DNA from: Dromaius novaehollandiae
Lineage: Eukaryota; Chordata; Aves; Casuariiformes; Dromaiidae
Length of the DNA stretch: 64,000 nucleotides
Direction: 5' to 3'
Assembly (NCBI RefSeq): GCF_036370855.1
Contig: NC_088099.1
Span: forward strand, 146,275,017-146,339,016
The notes under the pieces are model-generated. The model was not told the DNA's origin. It searched no databases and saw only the letters and a list, made by a program, of their open reading frames with translations. Shown here piece by piece: positions 12,554 to 25,800 of the stretch. Made by a program: the position numbers and the translations under genes. Each line of letters starts with the position of its first letter. Within the stretch, counting starts at the first letter, position 1.

Positions 12554-15500
12554 TGGAAATCAGGTCCTATTTGTACCACAGGCCTGGTTTTGCTGCTGCT
12601 ATCTGGTAACTTCTTATGCTGCAAGAAAGTAACTTGAGACAGAGTTTCTTAAGATACTAGATACAAGTAACAGCACTATTTACAAAACTATCACAATGGA
12701 AAAATTATTCTACTTATGCAGACTAAACAATACATTTAGATGCACCCAGTAACCCCGAAATGCCTCCTACTCTTCAGCAGCTTATTTCACCGTCAATTCA
12801 ATCAATTTACATTGTTCTTTGTTCCTATCCTCAACATGTCCAAGTGCAGATGAAGTGTTTTTTTTATTCTGGGGGCAGGTAGTATTTATTGGACAACTAG
12901 GAAGTAATTTAGAAAACAACACATCTCCAGCCCAAAGACTAAGATTCAGGTTTCTTAATCCTGACCGACCTTAAGAACGCGTTCACGCACATACAGTATG
13001 ACAAGGTGGACTATAAACGCATAGCAAATCCACTCATCCCCACGTGGCATTTTCCAGCCACTTCCAAACTCACGTGTAACAAGGAAGCCAAGCAGAGCTG
13101 CTTCGCGCCAAGAGCGCCGTCTTCCCTCCAAGTCTCATGCGGGAGGGCACATCAGCTACGCACACGCTGCAGGCACAAACAAGCAGCTCAGATTTCATCA
13201 AATGAGGTGCAACAAACAGTTAATTTTTAAAGTTTACTACAATAATTTGCTGCTGCAGAAATCTTCACTCTGACATTACAAGATTTCTGCTCCTTTTCAG
13301 CTGTATCTGCTGCTACCAGAACCAAGTATTCTGGCGGTCTATAGCAATTTCAAGTAAATGCAAAATCACAATAATGCAATCCATAATCTGCTTCTACTTA
13401 AACATTAACCAATAACTATGATAATCACTATTTCATTTGCATTAAGAGATTAGCTAAAGTTTATCGACCAGGGGGAAACAAATACCCTCCCAAACAGAAT
13501 GCTTTTGCTTGTCATTTTTATAATCTGCCTGTTAGATAAGAGACCTTAAAAACCTCAGTTGCAAACTCAACTTTCAGTAAATCCATTTGCCCATTTTTGA
13601 ACCAAGTAACAGAAGTGCTTGACTCTTGCAGATTACTCATTAGCTAAGGGAAGTTTATCTGCATGAAATCTGAAGGAAAAGCAGTCCAATTAACTTTAAG
13701 TTAACAACCTTACGGCAGTTTAATAGGCTTCATCTAAAACCTTGAGAAGATAGGCTTTTCCTTTTACATTTCCAGCACTGTGAAATACAGGCTCCCATGA
13801 AAGGTGCTAGAGAGTGCAAAATCTGAACTCAACTAAAGCAAATAAATATGTATTTTGTCAATACAGTCTGTTCTGCAAAGCAGAAGTTGACTGAGAGCCT
13901 TGCAAAAGAAAGACTGCAGACACCACTTCCTCCTCTTTCCATTTGATTTGCAAAATCTAATCAAAAAGAGCAGATAAGTCTACCACAATGAACTAGAAAA
14001 AGTTTGCATAAAATATGCAGAGAGGCTGGCCATAATTACTAGTTAAGAGCTTAAGAGTACAGAGCTCCAAGAAAAGTATAAAATTGCTCTCCAGTTTGAT
14101 ATCGAAGTGTCATTTCCAACTTCTGCTCCAAGCGGAGCCAGTCTCCATCGCTCACTGAGGCAGGAACGCTGGCTCAGGGGCTGGGCCGCTCTGACACCTG
14201 CATTAAAGAGTTTTGAGTCCTTCAGCCTCTCCTTCAGGGGCTGGACTTCTGCTACCTTGGTCCAACAAAGAGCCAAACTCTGCAAAACGCTTGTTTTCCA
14301 TCTTGTTTTAAACTGTTCTTCGATTCAGCTGCATAAGTTGCTTCTAAATCCCTAACTACATTTATTTCAAATTCAGTCTCAGGTCTCATCCTTCATGATT
14401 ATTTACTCCCAGTTTATTAGCCCTTCCCAAAATTTAATACATTTGCTGTTAAAATCCTTGTCAAAATAAAATAAAAACAAAAAACAAACCACCCCCCCAG
14501 TTTTCCGTCACCCTTAAAGGCCCACAGTTAAAGAAAATTAAACACATATAGGCTTGAAGCTACACCATATATTTGTAAAGAAAAATAATTTGACAAAATA
14601 AGATTACAAAGTATGAACTCAGCCCTTTCAAGAATCTGAAAGTACACAAGAGAAGCTGATGTTCAGTCCATTTTGTGAAGTTTCAGCAAACACCACCGAG
14701 GGATATGAATATTACCGGAAAACACAGTTTTTTAATACTTTCTCAACAAGCTTGGACCACATACATCATTTTCGGATGAAACGTTCCCCCCATGCACATA
14801 CAAACGTTGGTTTGGTTACAGCTTCAGGGATCAGTGCGGCACAGTGCAAGTTTCATTCACAGGTAACAACAGATATTTGAAGTAGGTACAAGAACATACC
14901 GCAGAAACAGAGGATGTGCTCTAACTCTCTCCAACTTTTTTCCCATCCCCCCCAAAAAGTGCCCAAAAGCAAGCACAACATACAGAAACACTGGGAAAAG
15001 TACACAAAAAGATGGAATCTTTAACAAGACAAGTTAATATTTGACAGCTTAAGAAAGAGGAAACAATTGTATCAGGAAGTACGTTGCTGTTAGTCATTAG
15101 GACATGTGCACATGGAAAGTCCATGCTCCCACTCTGTAGAAAAGCTGAAGCTAACGAGCTTAGTCTCCATTCCTGAAATATAAAACCTGCTTTGGAGAAA
15201 CAGAGGCACAATATGTGAGCACTATTAATTGAAAATGACTTCTCAGAATAGCCTATTTCCCATCCTCTGCAGCTCATCATTTCCCTGTCTTTCAAGGAAT
15301 GAGTATATACAACTACTTACTTTACCTAGTCTTTGAGTATATACAACTGTTTATTGCTTATCTGAAAATCTTAAAGTCTTCCTGGTCCCTAGTCTCTATC
15401 ACAAAGTGTTTTCCCTTTTTTATGCTTGTTTCAAAGCAGATCAAACACTCTTTAGTCCTTTTTAAAAGAAATTATATTTTGGAATTTCTTGCCCAATCAT

Positions 15501-15719
15501 ATGAATGCAATTTTCACCTGAAGCAATATATTGCGGCCTATTAATGTAGAGTGCCTCCCTAAAGATGCTAGGTGCATCTTCAGCTACTGGAGAACTCTCT
15601 GAAGGCTATAACTTTGAAGTGCTTTGCCTTTTTTTGTTTTGTTTTTTTCTTTTGTTAAAAAAAAAACATGACTGACAGTGTACAAAATGGGAGACTAGTG
15701 CAATATGCAGCATTGATTG

Positions 15720-15725
15720 TTTATT
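15720..15725 (-). promoter_or_regulatory. Polyadenylation signal AATAAA (PLEKHF2)
   Basis: Plus-strand TTTATT reads AATAAA on the minus strand. It is the first such hexamer after the PLEKHF2 stop. A U-rich stretch (ten T after GTCATG in sense orientation, near 15,660-15,670) lies downstream, as expected for a cleavage site around 15,690-15,710. Confidence 0.6.
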
Positions 15726-17175
15726 CAATAAATATTTAACCGAATTATTGCCAACCAAGGCAAACAGTGCAGAAATTGTCACTTAAAGGTCTACAAAAGT
15801 TTAACAATTTTTTTTAATAAAGTCAGTTGCTACTATACTTCCATACAATTATTTCAAAGAGGTTTTTCTGCTTCAAAATTGACTACTACCATTATAAAAT
15901 ATAGAAACATAGCATTTGAGGGTTTAACAAGTCTTTACAAGTCTAACTTTTAACATCTATATAGGAAACATGACACTTTTGTATTCAACAACTTATTAAA
16001 AGTAAAATGAATACTCTACTAGACTTTTTCTGCACTGACTATTTTATAGTTCTTAGATACATCTTTCTTGGTCCTGGGTATACACTTAGAATAAAATAAC
16101 TTGCATCTCACATTTATCCTGAGGTCAGCTGCGTAGAAAGGAAAGCCAATTCTATAAGAATATTTGCAAGATGTTTGTTCAAAACTTGAGGTTATTTTTA
16201 AACAAGCCAACATAAGCTCCTGACAAAAACACTCTCTCATTAATGTTTTAAAAAACAAGTTAGTGTTGCATTTGGGAAGTAATTCCAAAAACATAAGCTA
16301 TCACAGCAAAATGCTATGCCACCCTACTGAAGTTTCAGCATGCATTTGCCAAATTACTATTTGAAACTTATAAACTACTTTGTAAAGAAGATGTATATAT
16401 CCCTACGAAAGTCACACCAAACTTCTCATCTTAAGATCCCAACCCTGGTTCAGGGGTTGCAATGCAACTCCAGCAAAGAAAGCCCCATTGAAGCCTGTGG
16501 GAATTTGCAGAGTCTTTGGGTCTGCCTGTACAGATGAGGACACGTGATTTAAGTCTTAGTCACCCACTGCGGGTATACAGATACGATTTTTTCAAAATCC
16601 CATTTTGAACACAGCAGTTATTTTCAATAGCACCAACAATCTCTCAGATACCAGCATCAGGCAAATACAGATTACATATATAATAATAGGTTTGTTTCTT
16701 CCTGAATCAGCACAACTGTTGCAAGGCACTGCTTGGTATAGGAAGTCATAAATAACAGCAGAACAAGATAATTCCCAAGTTTTGTGACATTTAAGTTTGT
16801 CATTAGGTCACATTTCAATTTATAACTATGTAGCATGGTCAGAAAAAACAAATAGTTTTATGGGGTTCACAAAAATATTTATGACCGTTTCACATGTTTA
16901 CATTTTTCCTCCCCATATCCTGAAAACCCACATAACAACATAACAAAACTTAAGGAAGTATGGGTTGTTAAATTAAGAAAGTACAATATATTTTCCAATC
17001 TTCCACAAAAGTGTAACCTAGACATAACTCAAGTATAAGAAGCTAGAAAATTATCTGATAACATTGGCAACAGTCTATCCCTGCAGAGGAGTGAAAAATC
17101 TACAGTCTAGAGAATTTGTAGATTGAGGCACATCATAGCTGAAGATATGCAGGCATATTTTATGGCTAGAACAGA

Positions 17176-17198
17176 TTTTTTTTTTTTTTTTTTTTTTT
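17176..17198 (+). repeat. Poly(T) tract (A23 in the PLEKHF2 mRNA)
   Basis: Run of 23 T on the plus strand. Because PLEKHF2 is transcribed from the minus strand, this is an internal A23 in its 3'UTR, about 90 nt after the stop codon. Confidence 0.95.
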
Positions 17199-17287
17199 GA
17201 GGAACCTGACTATAGGCTTCCCCTAAAAGCAGCTCCATGTGGTTTGAAACACCAATTGCAAAACACGGGGAAAAAATATTTTGGTCC

Positions 17288-18034
17288 TTAATCGCTACTG
17301 TCTTCATCATCATCATCAGAGACATCATTTAAAGGGGATTTAGGTGACTGGCTGTAGGAGTCTGATCTAGCAGACTGACAAGCAGTCATCTCCCCAGTAG
17401 ATAGAAGATCATAGCAGAAGTCACAAATTCGCACAGGCTTGGAAGACTGGCTTGGCAGAAGAAATCTCTTTTCAGAGCAAGGCCCACACACGACAAAGCC
17501 ACACTTGCGACAGTGGTGACGACGGTTGACAGGCGTAAATTTTGCTTTCTGACAGCGCATGCACACAGTGGCTTCCGAGTCTGGTACCCAGACAGCTGCA
17601 TGTTCATTACTAGGAGTCTTCCCACTTTTGGAAAGCAAATCAGAAACACACTTATTTATGTGGTTCATCCACTCAGACTTCTCTGTAGCAGTGGCAGCAT
17701 AAACTGCAAAAGACTTTGTTGGTGTCTTGATAAGCCACCCGTTCCGTAAGTCTCCCTCATCTTGGATGGAATCAATAGTGACATTTTCCAATGGAATTAT
17801 GTGCTGTTTATTGTATTTCTTCTTCTGGATGACAATGTTACCATAAACAAGAATGTCATTGAACAGAAAAAACTGCCTTGCTTTGGGTTTCTTCCTACAA
17901 AGCTTTGTTAATACTCCTTCTCCGATCAGAACGCGACCAGGAATAGTCAAAGGTTGACCAGCTGCTCCAAAGCAGTTTTCCACTATACTTATTCGTCTTG
18001 TATTTGCTTCACTGTTTGCCAAGCGATCCACCAT
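17288..18034 (-). CDS. PLEKHF2: Phafin-2, PH and FYVE domain protein
   Basis: A 248-residue protein in a single exon, recognised as Phafin-2 (human form 249 residues). It binds phosphatidylinositol 3-phosphate on endosomes and takes part in early endosome fusion, macropinosome maturation and lysosome/autophagy traffic; these roles are family knowledge. Visible in the translation are a PH domain at about residues 35-131 and a FYVE finger at about 149-212. The finger has the WxxD start (WVPD, 149-152), the basic RRHHCRKCG motif (171-179), the RxC-type motif RICDFC (202-207) and all eight zinc-binding cysteines (158, 161, 175, 178, 183, 186, 204, 207). The C-terminus is a serine-rich, acidic tail (DDDDED). 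The start is the first ATG after a splice acceptor 14 nt upstream, and the N-terminus MVDRLANSEANTRRISIVEN matches the family. The reading frame is intact. Confidence 0.98.
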   Translation of the reverse strand: MVDRLANSEANTRRISIVENCFGAAGQPLTIPGRVLIGEGVLTKLCRKKPKARQFFLFNDILVYGNIVIQKKKYNKQHIIPLENVTIDSIQDEGDLRNGWLIKTPTKSFAVYAATATEKSEWMNHINKCVSDLLSKSGKTPSNEHAAVWVPDSEATVCMRCQKAKFTPVNRRHHCRKCGFVVCGPCSEKRFLLPSQSSKPVRICDFCYDLLSTGEMTACQSARSDSYSQSPKSPLNDVSDDDDEDSSD

Positions 18035-18051
18035 CTTTCACAGGTATCCTA
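18035..18051 (-). other. PLEKHF2: PLEKHF2 coding-exon acceptor and last 14 nt of 5'UTR
   Basis: In sense orientation a T-rich tract ends in TTTTAG, then the exon begins GATACCTGTGAAAG directly before the ATG. The acceptor AG is complete and the pyrimidine tract is good. A TGA (18,038-18,040) lies in frame one codon before the start, which fixes this ATG as the initiator for any in-frame upstream sequence. Confidence 0.85.
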
Positions 18052-19586
18052 AAATTAGAAAGAAAAGTTTGTCATTAGAACAGGACTGATTCAACGACAG
18101 CTTTCTACAAGGAAAGTACTAACCCCGCATCTCTTAAAATATCTAACGGAACTTGCTGGCTCAGAGACACTAACTTGGGCTAGATTTAAATAAGTATTAA
18201 CACCTAAGAATTTTTAGCAGCTGATTAGTCTTTTTTAGAAACAAGAATGTTCCATCCAGCTCCCAGCTGAAAGCTATCTTTATCCCACAGACGGCACTTA
18301 CAGTACTGCTCTGCAGAGCTTCTGGCAACAAACTAGGAGGCTTCTCCCTCTACTAAGGTTCGTGCATGCTGGTTTAGTGCTCATGTCTGTCTGCACCCAC
18401 TCTCTGGATAATGAAAAAGCGTCACCCATCATTCTAAATTTTAACACTGACAGAAACATTAACTTAACTTGGGTCTCCAAGCTGCTCAGCCAATACTGAC
18501 AGGACAAACACAAGTGATATAATTGACGTTCACACAGGAAGGCATCATCCTCAGTAAGCTCAGTATTGCTCTTTTTCCAGAATATAAACCTTAAATCATG
18601 TGCAAAACCCACAAATCCACCTACTAGAAGCATTTTACCCAGCCCACAGCCTGCACTCCCCACCACTCGCTTTCATGGCAGACTCTTTAGACAGGAAGAG
18701 GGAGCAAGTGGCAGGCTGGGGGCCCACCGTCTGCTTGCCACTGCCTCTCTCCTCACATGACCTGAACCTCATCTACATCCATCGTGACTATGCAATGTGC
18801 ACTGACAGACCACCCCAGAGGTCCAGTCACACAGCTCTCATCTGCTCCTGAAAACGTCTAAGCAACTTGCACTGGTCGGAAGTTCAGACAGAAAGCCCCT
18901 GTATTTCAAACAGTGCTGATAAGCAACAGACTATTTCCATTTCAATTTTGGATCAAAACCACCCCTTGTTCCTTCCCAAGTAGCAAATAAGAGCAAGTTA
19001 TCCAAAGGTGAACTGAAAATAAGGAGTTGCTATAGCAGTTCATACTTCTGCAAACAGCTCTTTAGCATATCTCTTATTCAGAGCTTTCTGGGTAGGAGAC
19101 AGTAAAAGGAAACTCATGCCAGGCAGCTCCAGATCTGCTAACAATATCCTCACAAGTACGACCGGGACTTCTGAAACTGTGTGCTCAATTAATGACAGCC
19201 TCGTGGCTTTGAGCCAAGGGCAAACAAGATGTGCCACCTCAGAATGGGTCAAAGCCAGAGACCTTTCTCTAGGCTTCCAGGAGACAGCTCTCCTACTCAT
19301 TCCTTTTTACCTACTGGAGAGTTGCTGTTTGTGATACCTATTAGTGGACTCCACTTCTTTAAATAGGCTTGAAGGAGAACATATAAGCAAGAATTTCAGT
19401 ACCTACAACCCACATTTCCCAACACAATCCTACTTTGTAGAGTCCTCTCCATTCACCTGTCTCCTCTTTTAAATATACTTTGCCTGCCTGCAGTACAGGA
19501 TCAGTCTACAATGAAGATGAAACTGGGCTGAAACAAGACCTTGATTCTGTTTGAAAACTCCCCAAACTCTAGCAAAACCCTGACTT

Positions 19587-19608
19587 AAAAAAAAAAAAAA
19601 AAAAAAAA
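19587..19608 (+). repeat. Poly(A) tract, A22
   Basis: Uninterrupted run of 22 A within the PLEKHF2 intron. Confidence 0.95.
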
Positions 19609-21864
19609 CACAACTTCTTATACATTACACCTCAGATACTTCCTTATAAAATATGGATGAAACTTCTGCATAGAAGTCTAGTTGCAGAGAATTCTCCTCA
19701 TCAGGCCTTACCCAAGTACGTTATACTTGCTCAGATTACACAAATCCACATTACCAAGGTTAAGTGTCATTTTTAAAAAAAGCAGGTTATTGTTATAGGT
19801 TACTGCTTTAAGACTTAAATTAGTTCTGTGAAAAATAATTTAAATGAGTCCACTAAAACAGTTTCACAAGTGGGCTTACTCAGATATAACTAAACTGACC
19901 TTTTTCTTTTTTTTTTTTTTAAGCTATGCACACTACATCATCTTGTTTCAACAAAGTTTGATACTGAAGGCGGAAGAATCTATTAATAAAGGATATCATC
20001 CAGTACTTGCTCTGGATTTTCATCACATGCCTCATAGCATTAGTTACGATATTTAAGTAATGTGATAACCAGTTTTATATATTGACAGTAGAGCTATAAA
20101 GCCACCAAAGCTGACGTTATTTTGATCCGCAGAAGGTCAAGATGAAACACAGAAACCAACCGATAAGACAGTTCTCATGACATCTAACTGTGCTGCATCG
20201 AGGCAGAGGCACGTACACCTACGCAGGGTGCACACACCAGGTAACAGCCTAAACTAAACCAGCAGCTCACCTCCCCCGTTACCTGATCAAGTTGGGGGGT
20301 GGAGGGGGCACTGAACAATTAAAAAGTATTTTCATAACAATAAGTCATCTTTTCTGCAAATTACACTTCTTTCTTGTTGTTCTTCAATGAGGATAACTGC
20401 CTTTATCTTCTTCATAAAACCTTCTGAGTACCAGAATGCTTATCCCTGCTATTTCTAAAGAGAGAAGAGAGAACTATGAGTCTGGGTGAAAGAAAAAAGT
20501 GAGTTATTTCAACCTCCTTTACCAGCCATATGTTTCTGAACTGGTTATTCCTGTTACTCTTCTCTAGGCTTTTGAAGCTCTGTCCATAAATTCCTTTATA
20601 AGAGATGCCTATCAGTGGACACGACGCTCCTTGAATCCTTCTGCAGCACTAGACAAAGCCAAATTGCATCTTTTAAGTTTGCCTCTCTCTGTGGCTGTGC
20701 TCATTTATGCCATCTGACTCCTCTCCTGCTCCCTTGTGCCATTACAAGGACTACATGGTAAATTAGATCAGAGGGCCGATCATCAGGATTAGAGCAAAAT
20801 CACGTGTTTTAGAGCTAGGATTGGGAGGGGAGGGTGATAGAGGGATAGTCAGGGAGTTGGTGAGACAGTTCCCCGCACAGAAAGTACATTGGTGTATACA
20901 AGTAAAACAGAAGTATAACAGTAAATATTAGTTAAAAAAAATTTGAGAATGGCAAGAGACTGATGATTAAATCAGTATGTTTCATTTTTTAAAAAGTGAA
21001 ATGATTATTCGGGCATATCCAAATATACCTTTCAACAGACATTTCATTTCTTGCAAGCCTTCCACAAGCACTGTGCATGGGGGAGTTAGGCTACCTGCCT
21101 TCACCTGCTTTATTCAGCAATAAGCTCTAGCCACAGAGGCTTGAGGGAGGGAGTTGATTCTATACCATCCAGGTATCTCCTATCACATGGCCTTTATCCA
21201 GAAGGCAAAGCACTGGCATTTGGGAAGAATTCTGAAAGAGCTTTTTAATTAGAGTTTTTTAGTTTAGAAGATTTTTTTTTTAAAGAGATCATCTTCAACT
21301 CCTACTAACATACCAGCTAGCAGAAATGTTCTTGGCTGCCCCAACTATTACCATTCCAGCTACCAAGGAGAAAGTATTAGAGAGGGAGCGTAAATCAGCG
21401 TACACACCAAGAAGTCTTCCAGCTTATGTGCCATTGTCCTAGGCTGCAAGATCGAATTCGGATGACTGACTGCTGAAGAACAGGATTTTATAAGGGTTAA
21501 CTGCACATCCCCCATGTTCCCTGCAACATAGGGAAGGAATACAGTCAGGAGAGTGCAAAGAATAGAGAACAGAGGAATACACTTTTCTGAGGATACAAAT
21601 CGATATGCATTACTTCTAATCTTGCATTTTTATATGAATTATCTGTGAATTACAGCTGGTTAGGAGATTTTGCTGGTCCACAGAAAAAGGCAATATGCTG
21701 ATGGGCTTCACTGAGGCAAACTCTTGGTCTGAAGAAGTTGCGCTGGTCCGTAAGAATGACTCCCTGCTCTACAGCCCCGGCTCTGCGCTCCCTGCACTCC
21801 CTGCCGACAAACAGCAAACCCGGCTCAAGGTCACCAGAAAGAGTTTTCAAAATACAAGTCACTT

Positions 21865-21882
21865 GGGGGGGGGGGGGGGGGG
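21865..21882 (+). repeat. Poly(G) tract, G18
   Basis: Uninterrupted run of 18 G followed by CGGG, within the PLEKHF2 intron. Confidence 0.95.
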
Positions 21883-22797
21883 CGGGATGGTAGGAGAAAA
21901 AAGGCAACAGGTTTTAGTTAAATGCTTTCTAGGATAACCTTAGAGAAAGTAATTCTAGCCAGGATCATTTAGTAATCATCATGATTTAAAACCAAGATAC
22001 ATGAGACTAGAGCTTGCACCGAAGACTGCTTTCAGCTTGTTAAAACAGCCACTGACTGGACTCGGGCAAGAATTTGGGGCAAGTTAAGGACCATCAGGAA
22101 GGAAGACAAGATGATCACATCTCTTCTGGATTTAAGCTTTAGTCTATAATGTTCAACAAATTATTACCAGCCTCAATTAAGGTAATGAGAGCCATTAGAC
22201 TGTTGATGAATCATTTCCATCTTCTGACATGACACGAATTGTCTTTTTTCCAAACTAAGCTTAGATTTTCTTTTAAAATAAGCACTGGCATTTTCCTCAG
22301 TATTTTCAGTTCTTAGAGAATTTAAAATCAAGATTTCATCTGAAATCCTCTGCACACTAATGCTCACCCACTTTTGGTGACCTTTTTTTGAGAGAGAAGG
22401 GAAGTTCAGAAATGGGTAATGACACTGAGAAACTTCCAGGAGAAAGAGTCTCATGATTATAAAGACCAGAATAACGAAATTTGGAAAAATTAGGAATACA
22501 AAAGGGGAGACATCTCAAGGTCACAAGAACAGAACAAAACAAAAGGTACACCTCTTCTTCCTATGAACCCATAAAAGGAAGAGATATTAAACAAATAAAT
22601 AAATGCCTGGACTTCTTTTACATTTTTGACAAGCAGCATAACACAAGGGAACTCTGATCCCAAGATGTCACGGCCCCAAAGCTATGCATGGGTATCTGTA
22701 ATCAGCCTTTTAAAGTCACAACAGTCTTTTCCTAAAATGTATTCAGATATATTGTAAAAGATACCAGAGCATGTCCCAGAACTGGGTGGCAACATCC

Positions 22798-22871
22798 TCC
22801 TCTCTGCCAACTATTTGCTGACATTTTTATACAATATCCTCTCTGCCAACTATTTGCTGACATTGTTATAC
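22798..22871 (+). repeat. Two-copy tandem duplication, 39-base period
   Basis: The unit containing CTCTCTGCCAACTATTTGCT occurs twice with a period of 39 bases. The copies match over about 35 bases with one substitution (ATTTTTATAC versus ATTGTTATAC). The near-identity suggests a recent duplication or slippage event. It is not part of a repeat family I recognise. Confidence 0.9.
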
Positions 22872-25800
22872 TTTCTGCTGAAGGTCCTAGCACTGGTCAC
22901 TGTGAGAAGCGGATACTGGATTACTATCCTCAAGGTGCTGCGTTGGATCATATCTTGAGATGCTGCAATTCCCAAGTTATAGCAAACTACTAGAAACATA
23001 CCCCAAATCCTCCCCAAAGCAAGTGAGAATTAAAATAGCCATGGGCTTCAAAAAGGGCAGGTTGGACAGGTCAGACAGTTCCACTGAAGGGGAAAGGGGA
23101 GTGTTTTAGACGCAGTCTCAGTTTATGGATGCTGTACAGTCAAAAACCTCAAACCTAGCTGTTCATACTCATATAACGCTTGACTCTAGTTTCACGCTTT
23201 CTGTGTGCAAACACCCAGGAGTCACCAAGCCCATAAGAAGGGTTCAGCTTGTCCATCAGATTCATTTTCTGCATATGGCTTGCAATGTAGTACATGCTGT
23301 TAGTCAACACAACAGCACAGAAATAACCTGGTCACCTTCTACAAAAAAATGGGCTAAACACAGCCAAACCTAGCTGCACCACAAGCCAGGGGAGAGGCGT
23401 GATGCCACCGCTGCACGAAGCGGCCCAAGCAAGACCAGCCCAGGACCGGTGGCCCAACAGCTCACATGTGTAGACCCACCGCTGACAACCACAACAGTTA
23501 AGGAGTCTGAACATTATTCTGAAGCTTGACCTGGTTTTTGGCATAGTGTGAGGAAATTCTTAATCCACATAGGATTCCTAGGTTTTGGGGTCTTTAACAG
23601 CTGTAGTAGTGTTGTTCTTTAAAAAAAACTCTAAGTCACTCCTACAACACAGAAGGCCGACAGTATCTCCTAGAAATTTAAAATACACTTTTAGGATGAG
23701 CTTTACTGAAGCTTATAGATCTATCGCACAAAATAACAGGCTACAAATTTTGCATAAGTCAAAACTCTCCCTGCACATACCTTAAGAAAGCACACCTTTT
23801 TGGATGCTTTTTTCTCAGTGAAGCAAATACTATTCACAAGCAACTTCAAGCATGAACTGAATTCATAAGACACATTGAAAACAGCAAAATTGACTTAAGA
23901 GCATTAACTGAATAGCTCCAGCCTCCAGCTTCTTGGTGTATCAGCTTTTCTCAATAAATAAACCTCAGTTCTCAAAATGCTGTAATAGAAATACTTTCAG
24001 TTTGTCTTCATTCTCACACACAGATACTCTCGCTAAGCCCACTTCTAGATGAAGATGCTGGCAAAGGCTTTCCTTACTGCAGCATAATATGCAACTTAAA
24101 AGCGACAATTTATTTCACCACACAAAAAGCCCCAACTCCACTACTGTATGCAAAACTGCCTTTCCACCAAATTATTCCTATTTTTACTCACAAAAAGCTT
24201 CTGCAGAAATAGCAATAAACCAAGATCTTTTCGCCCCTCTACTTTACTCCCATTTTACATTTGTATCATATTAGTGATAAGAATTATCTTAAAAATGATC
24301 AAATGCAGATGTTACTTACACTTTTGATGCACTAACAAGTTATCCTTTTACCTAAGGTAAGTAAAATGCGTAGTCAGAAAGCTAAGAACTTCAGTAAACA
24401 CAGGACTCTGCAGACTACTGCAACAGCAGGTAGTGCTGTCAGTCACTGCGCACTGACGAGTCGCCTTCTACGTAACTGTTTCTCTTTGCCACTGTACACT
24501 GGTGATCCCCCAAAACTCAATACTTGTACATTCTCCTTCGCTAAATAAGATCTGTACATTTTACATGCTAGCTCTACTACTGTTAGAGGCTAGACTAAAC
24601 TAAGGAGTGGTTGTAGTTGAAGACAGATGAGTCAACTAAAAATAAAAAGTTTTTTAAAAAGTCCTGGCTGACATGTATGGCTACAGGTAACAACGCTATC
24701 AGAAAGTTTTCTACCGCCACCTTTGCAGCTAACATGATCACCACACAGCAGAACCACAGATAGTGTAGGGCAGTGATTAGAGGGGAGAAATAAGGCGAGA
24801 AAAGATATTATGTCTTAAAGACATAGGAAATGTTTTGTGCTGAGCTGCATGCAACCTTATCCTTGCTCAGCACGTACCAGCATCATGACTCCCTGCAAAA
24901 CACGCATAAGCAGGATGCAGGAGAGGGAGGCAACCCGAGCAGCCAAAGCCTCTGCAGCCTTACAGCAGGACCAACAGTGCTCCGTTATCTTCTGACCTGG
25001 GCAAGAACAATCCTTATCCAGCGTCCCTCCAAAAAGCAACAGAAAATGATACTTACACAGTCCCTGTTAATAAGGCTCTGATTTCTTAATTATTATTCTT
25101 TTAATTAAATTATTTTTTCTTCAACGCTGCTTTAAAGGAGGATAACGCTACCGGCCTCACCATAATTGCCAGTTCATCTATCATATTTACAATTAGCAAT
25201 TACTGATTAAGTTTAAATGCACTGAAATCCAGAGGCAGCATTACATTAATACACACAAGGTAGTCTAGACCTCTCAGAGTTACGGCCTCAGAAGGCTGAC
25301 AGCTCCTTCATTATTATATATACACTCAAAACTAGGGCAATAGCCTTAAAGGAAAAAGAAATTATTTAACCTACTGAAAAATGTAAAAGAACTCAAAACT
25401 AATCAACACTAAGGTCCATTTAGTCCTAAAATCTTCCCACCAACATATATTAGGTATTTCCAATACAGATTCAACAAGTCCAATAATGATACGTTTACTA
25501 ACCAGCAGTATCTGATCACACCATTTGAATGGAAGAAATGGGATCAGAGCAAGCTAGGCTGTACGCTAGATATTGTTGCAGTGAAGTAAATACAGAGAAT
25601 AAAAATAGGAAGACTCATAAATGGAGGAATACAAAAGGAATGGAATTTAAAAAGGTAGAAACAGCAACACAAGTTAACCAGACATGAAAGTTACAGAAAT
25701 TCAGCAAAGCTTTTACAATCTGGAGATAAGCAAATCAGAAACCTAAGAAAGACGAGGACTATTAGTAAACCAGATATCTAATATGCATTAAACAACTGAT

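Larger units (their letters stand above)
2561..15690. other. Intergenic region downstream of PLEKHF2, no gene recognised
   Basis: About 13 kb between the CpG-rich block and the predicted end of the PLEKHF2 transcript. It holds homopolymers (A28 at 3,636; C20 at 4,644; A31 at 10,400), a G-rich stretch at 12,533 and a short tandem duplication of GTTGATTTACCA near 11,625-11,650. Three plus-strand ORFs of 192-202 codons (6,706-7,314; 7,379-7,957; 11,638-12,225) lack recognisable motifs, repeats or signal sequences and are most likely chance. No exon of a known gene was recognised on either strand. Confidence 0.5.
15700..17287 (-). other. PLEKHF2: PLEKHF2 3' untranslated region
   Basis: Sequence from the PLEKHF2 stop codon to the first canonical AATAAA found on the minus strand, about 1.57 kb. 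It is AT-rich and contains, in the sense strand, an A23 run about 90 nt after the stop (17,176-17,198). The 3' end is inferred from the signal alone. Alternative sites further downstream (TTTATT on the plus strand at 15,349 and about 14,414) cannot be excluded. Confidence 0.65.

Noticed and set aside
13690-13704. Inverted repeat TTAACTTTAAGTTAA
   Set aside because: Short AT-rich palindromes are expected by chance here and no linked element supports a binding site.
1-15690. Search for CFAP418, the gene expected beyond PLEKHF2 by human synteny
   Set aside because: No segment resembling its conserved C-terminal Cys-containing region was seen on the plus strand, so it is presumed to lie outside the window.
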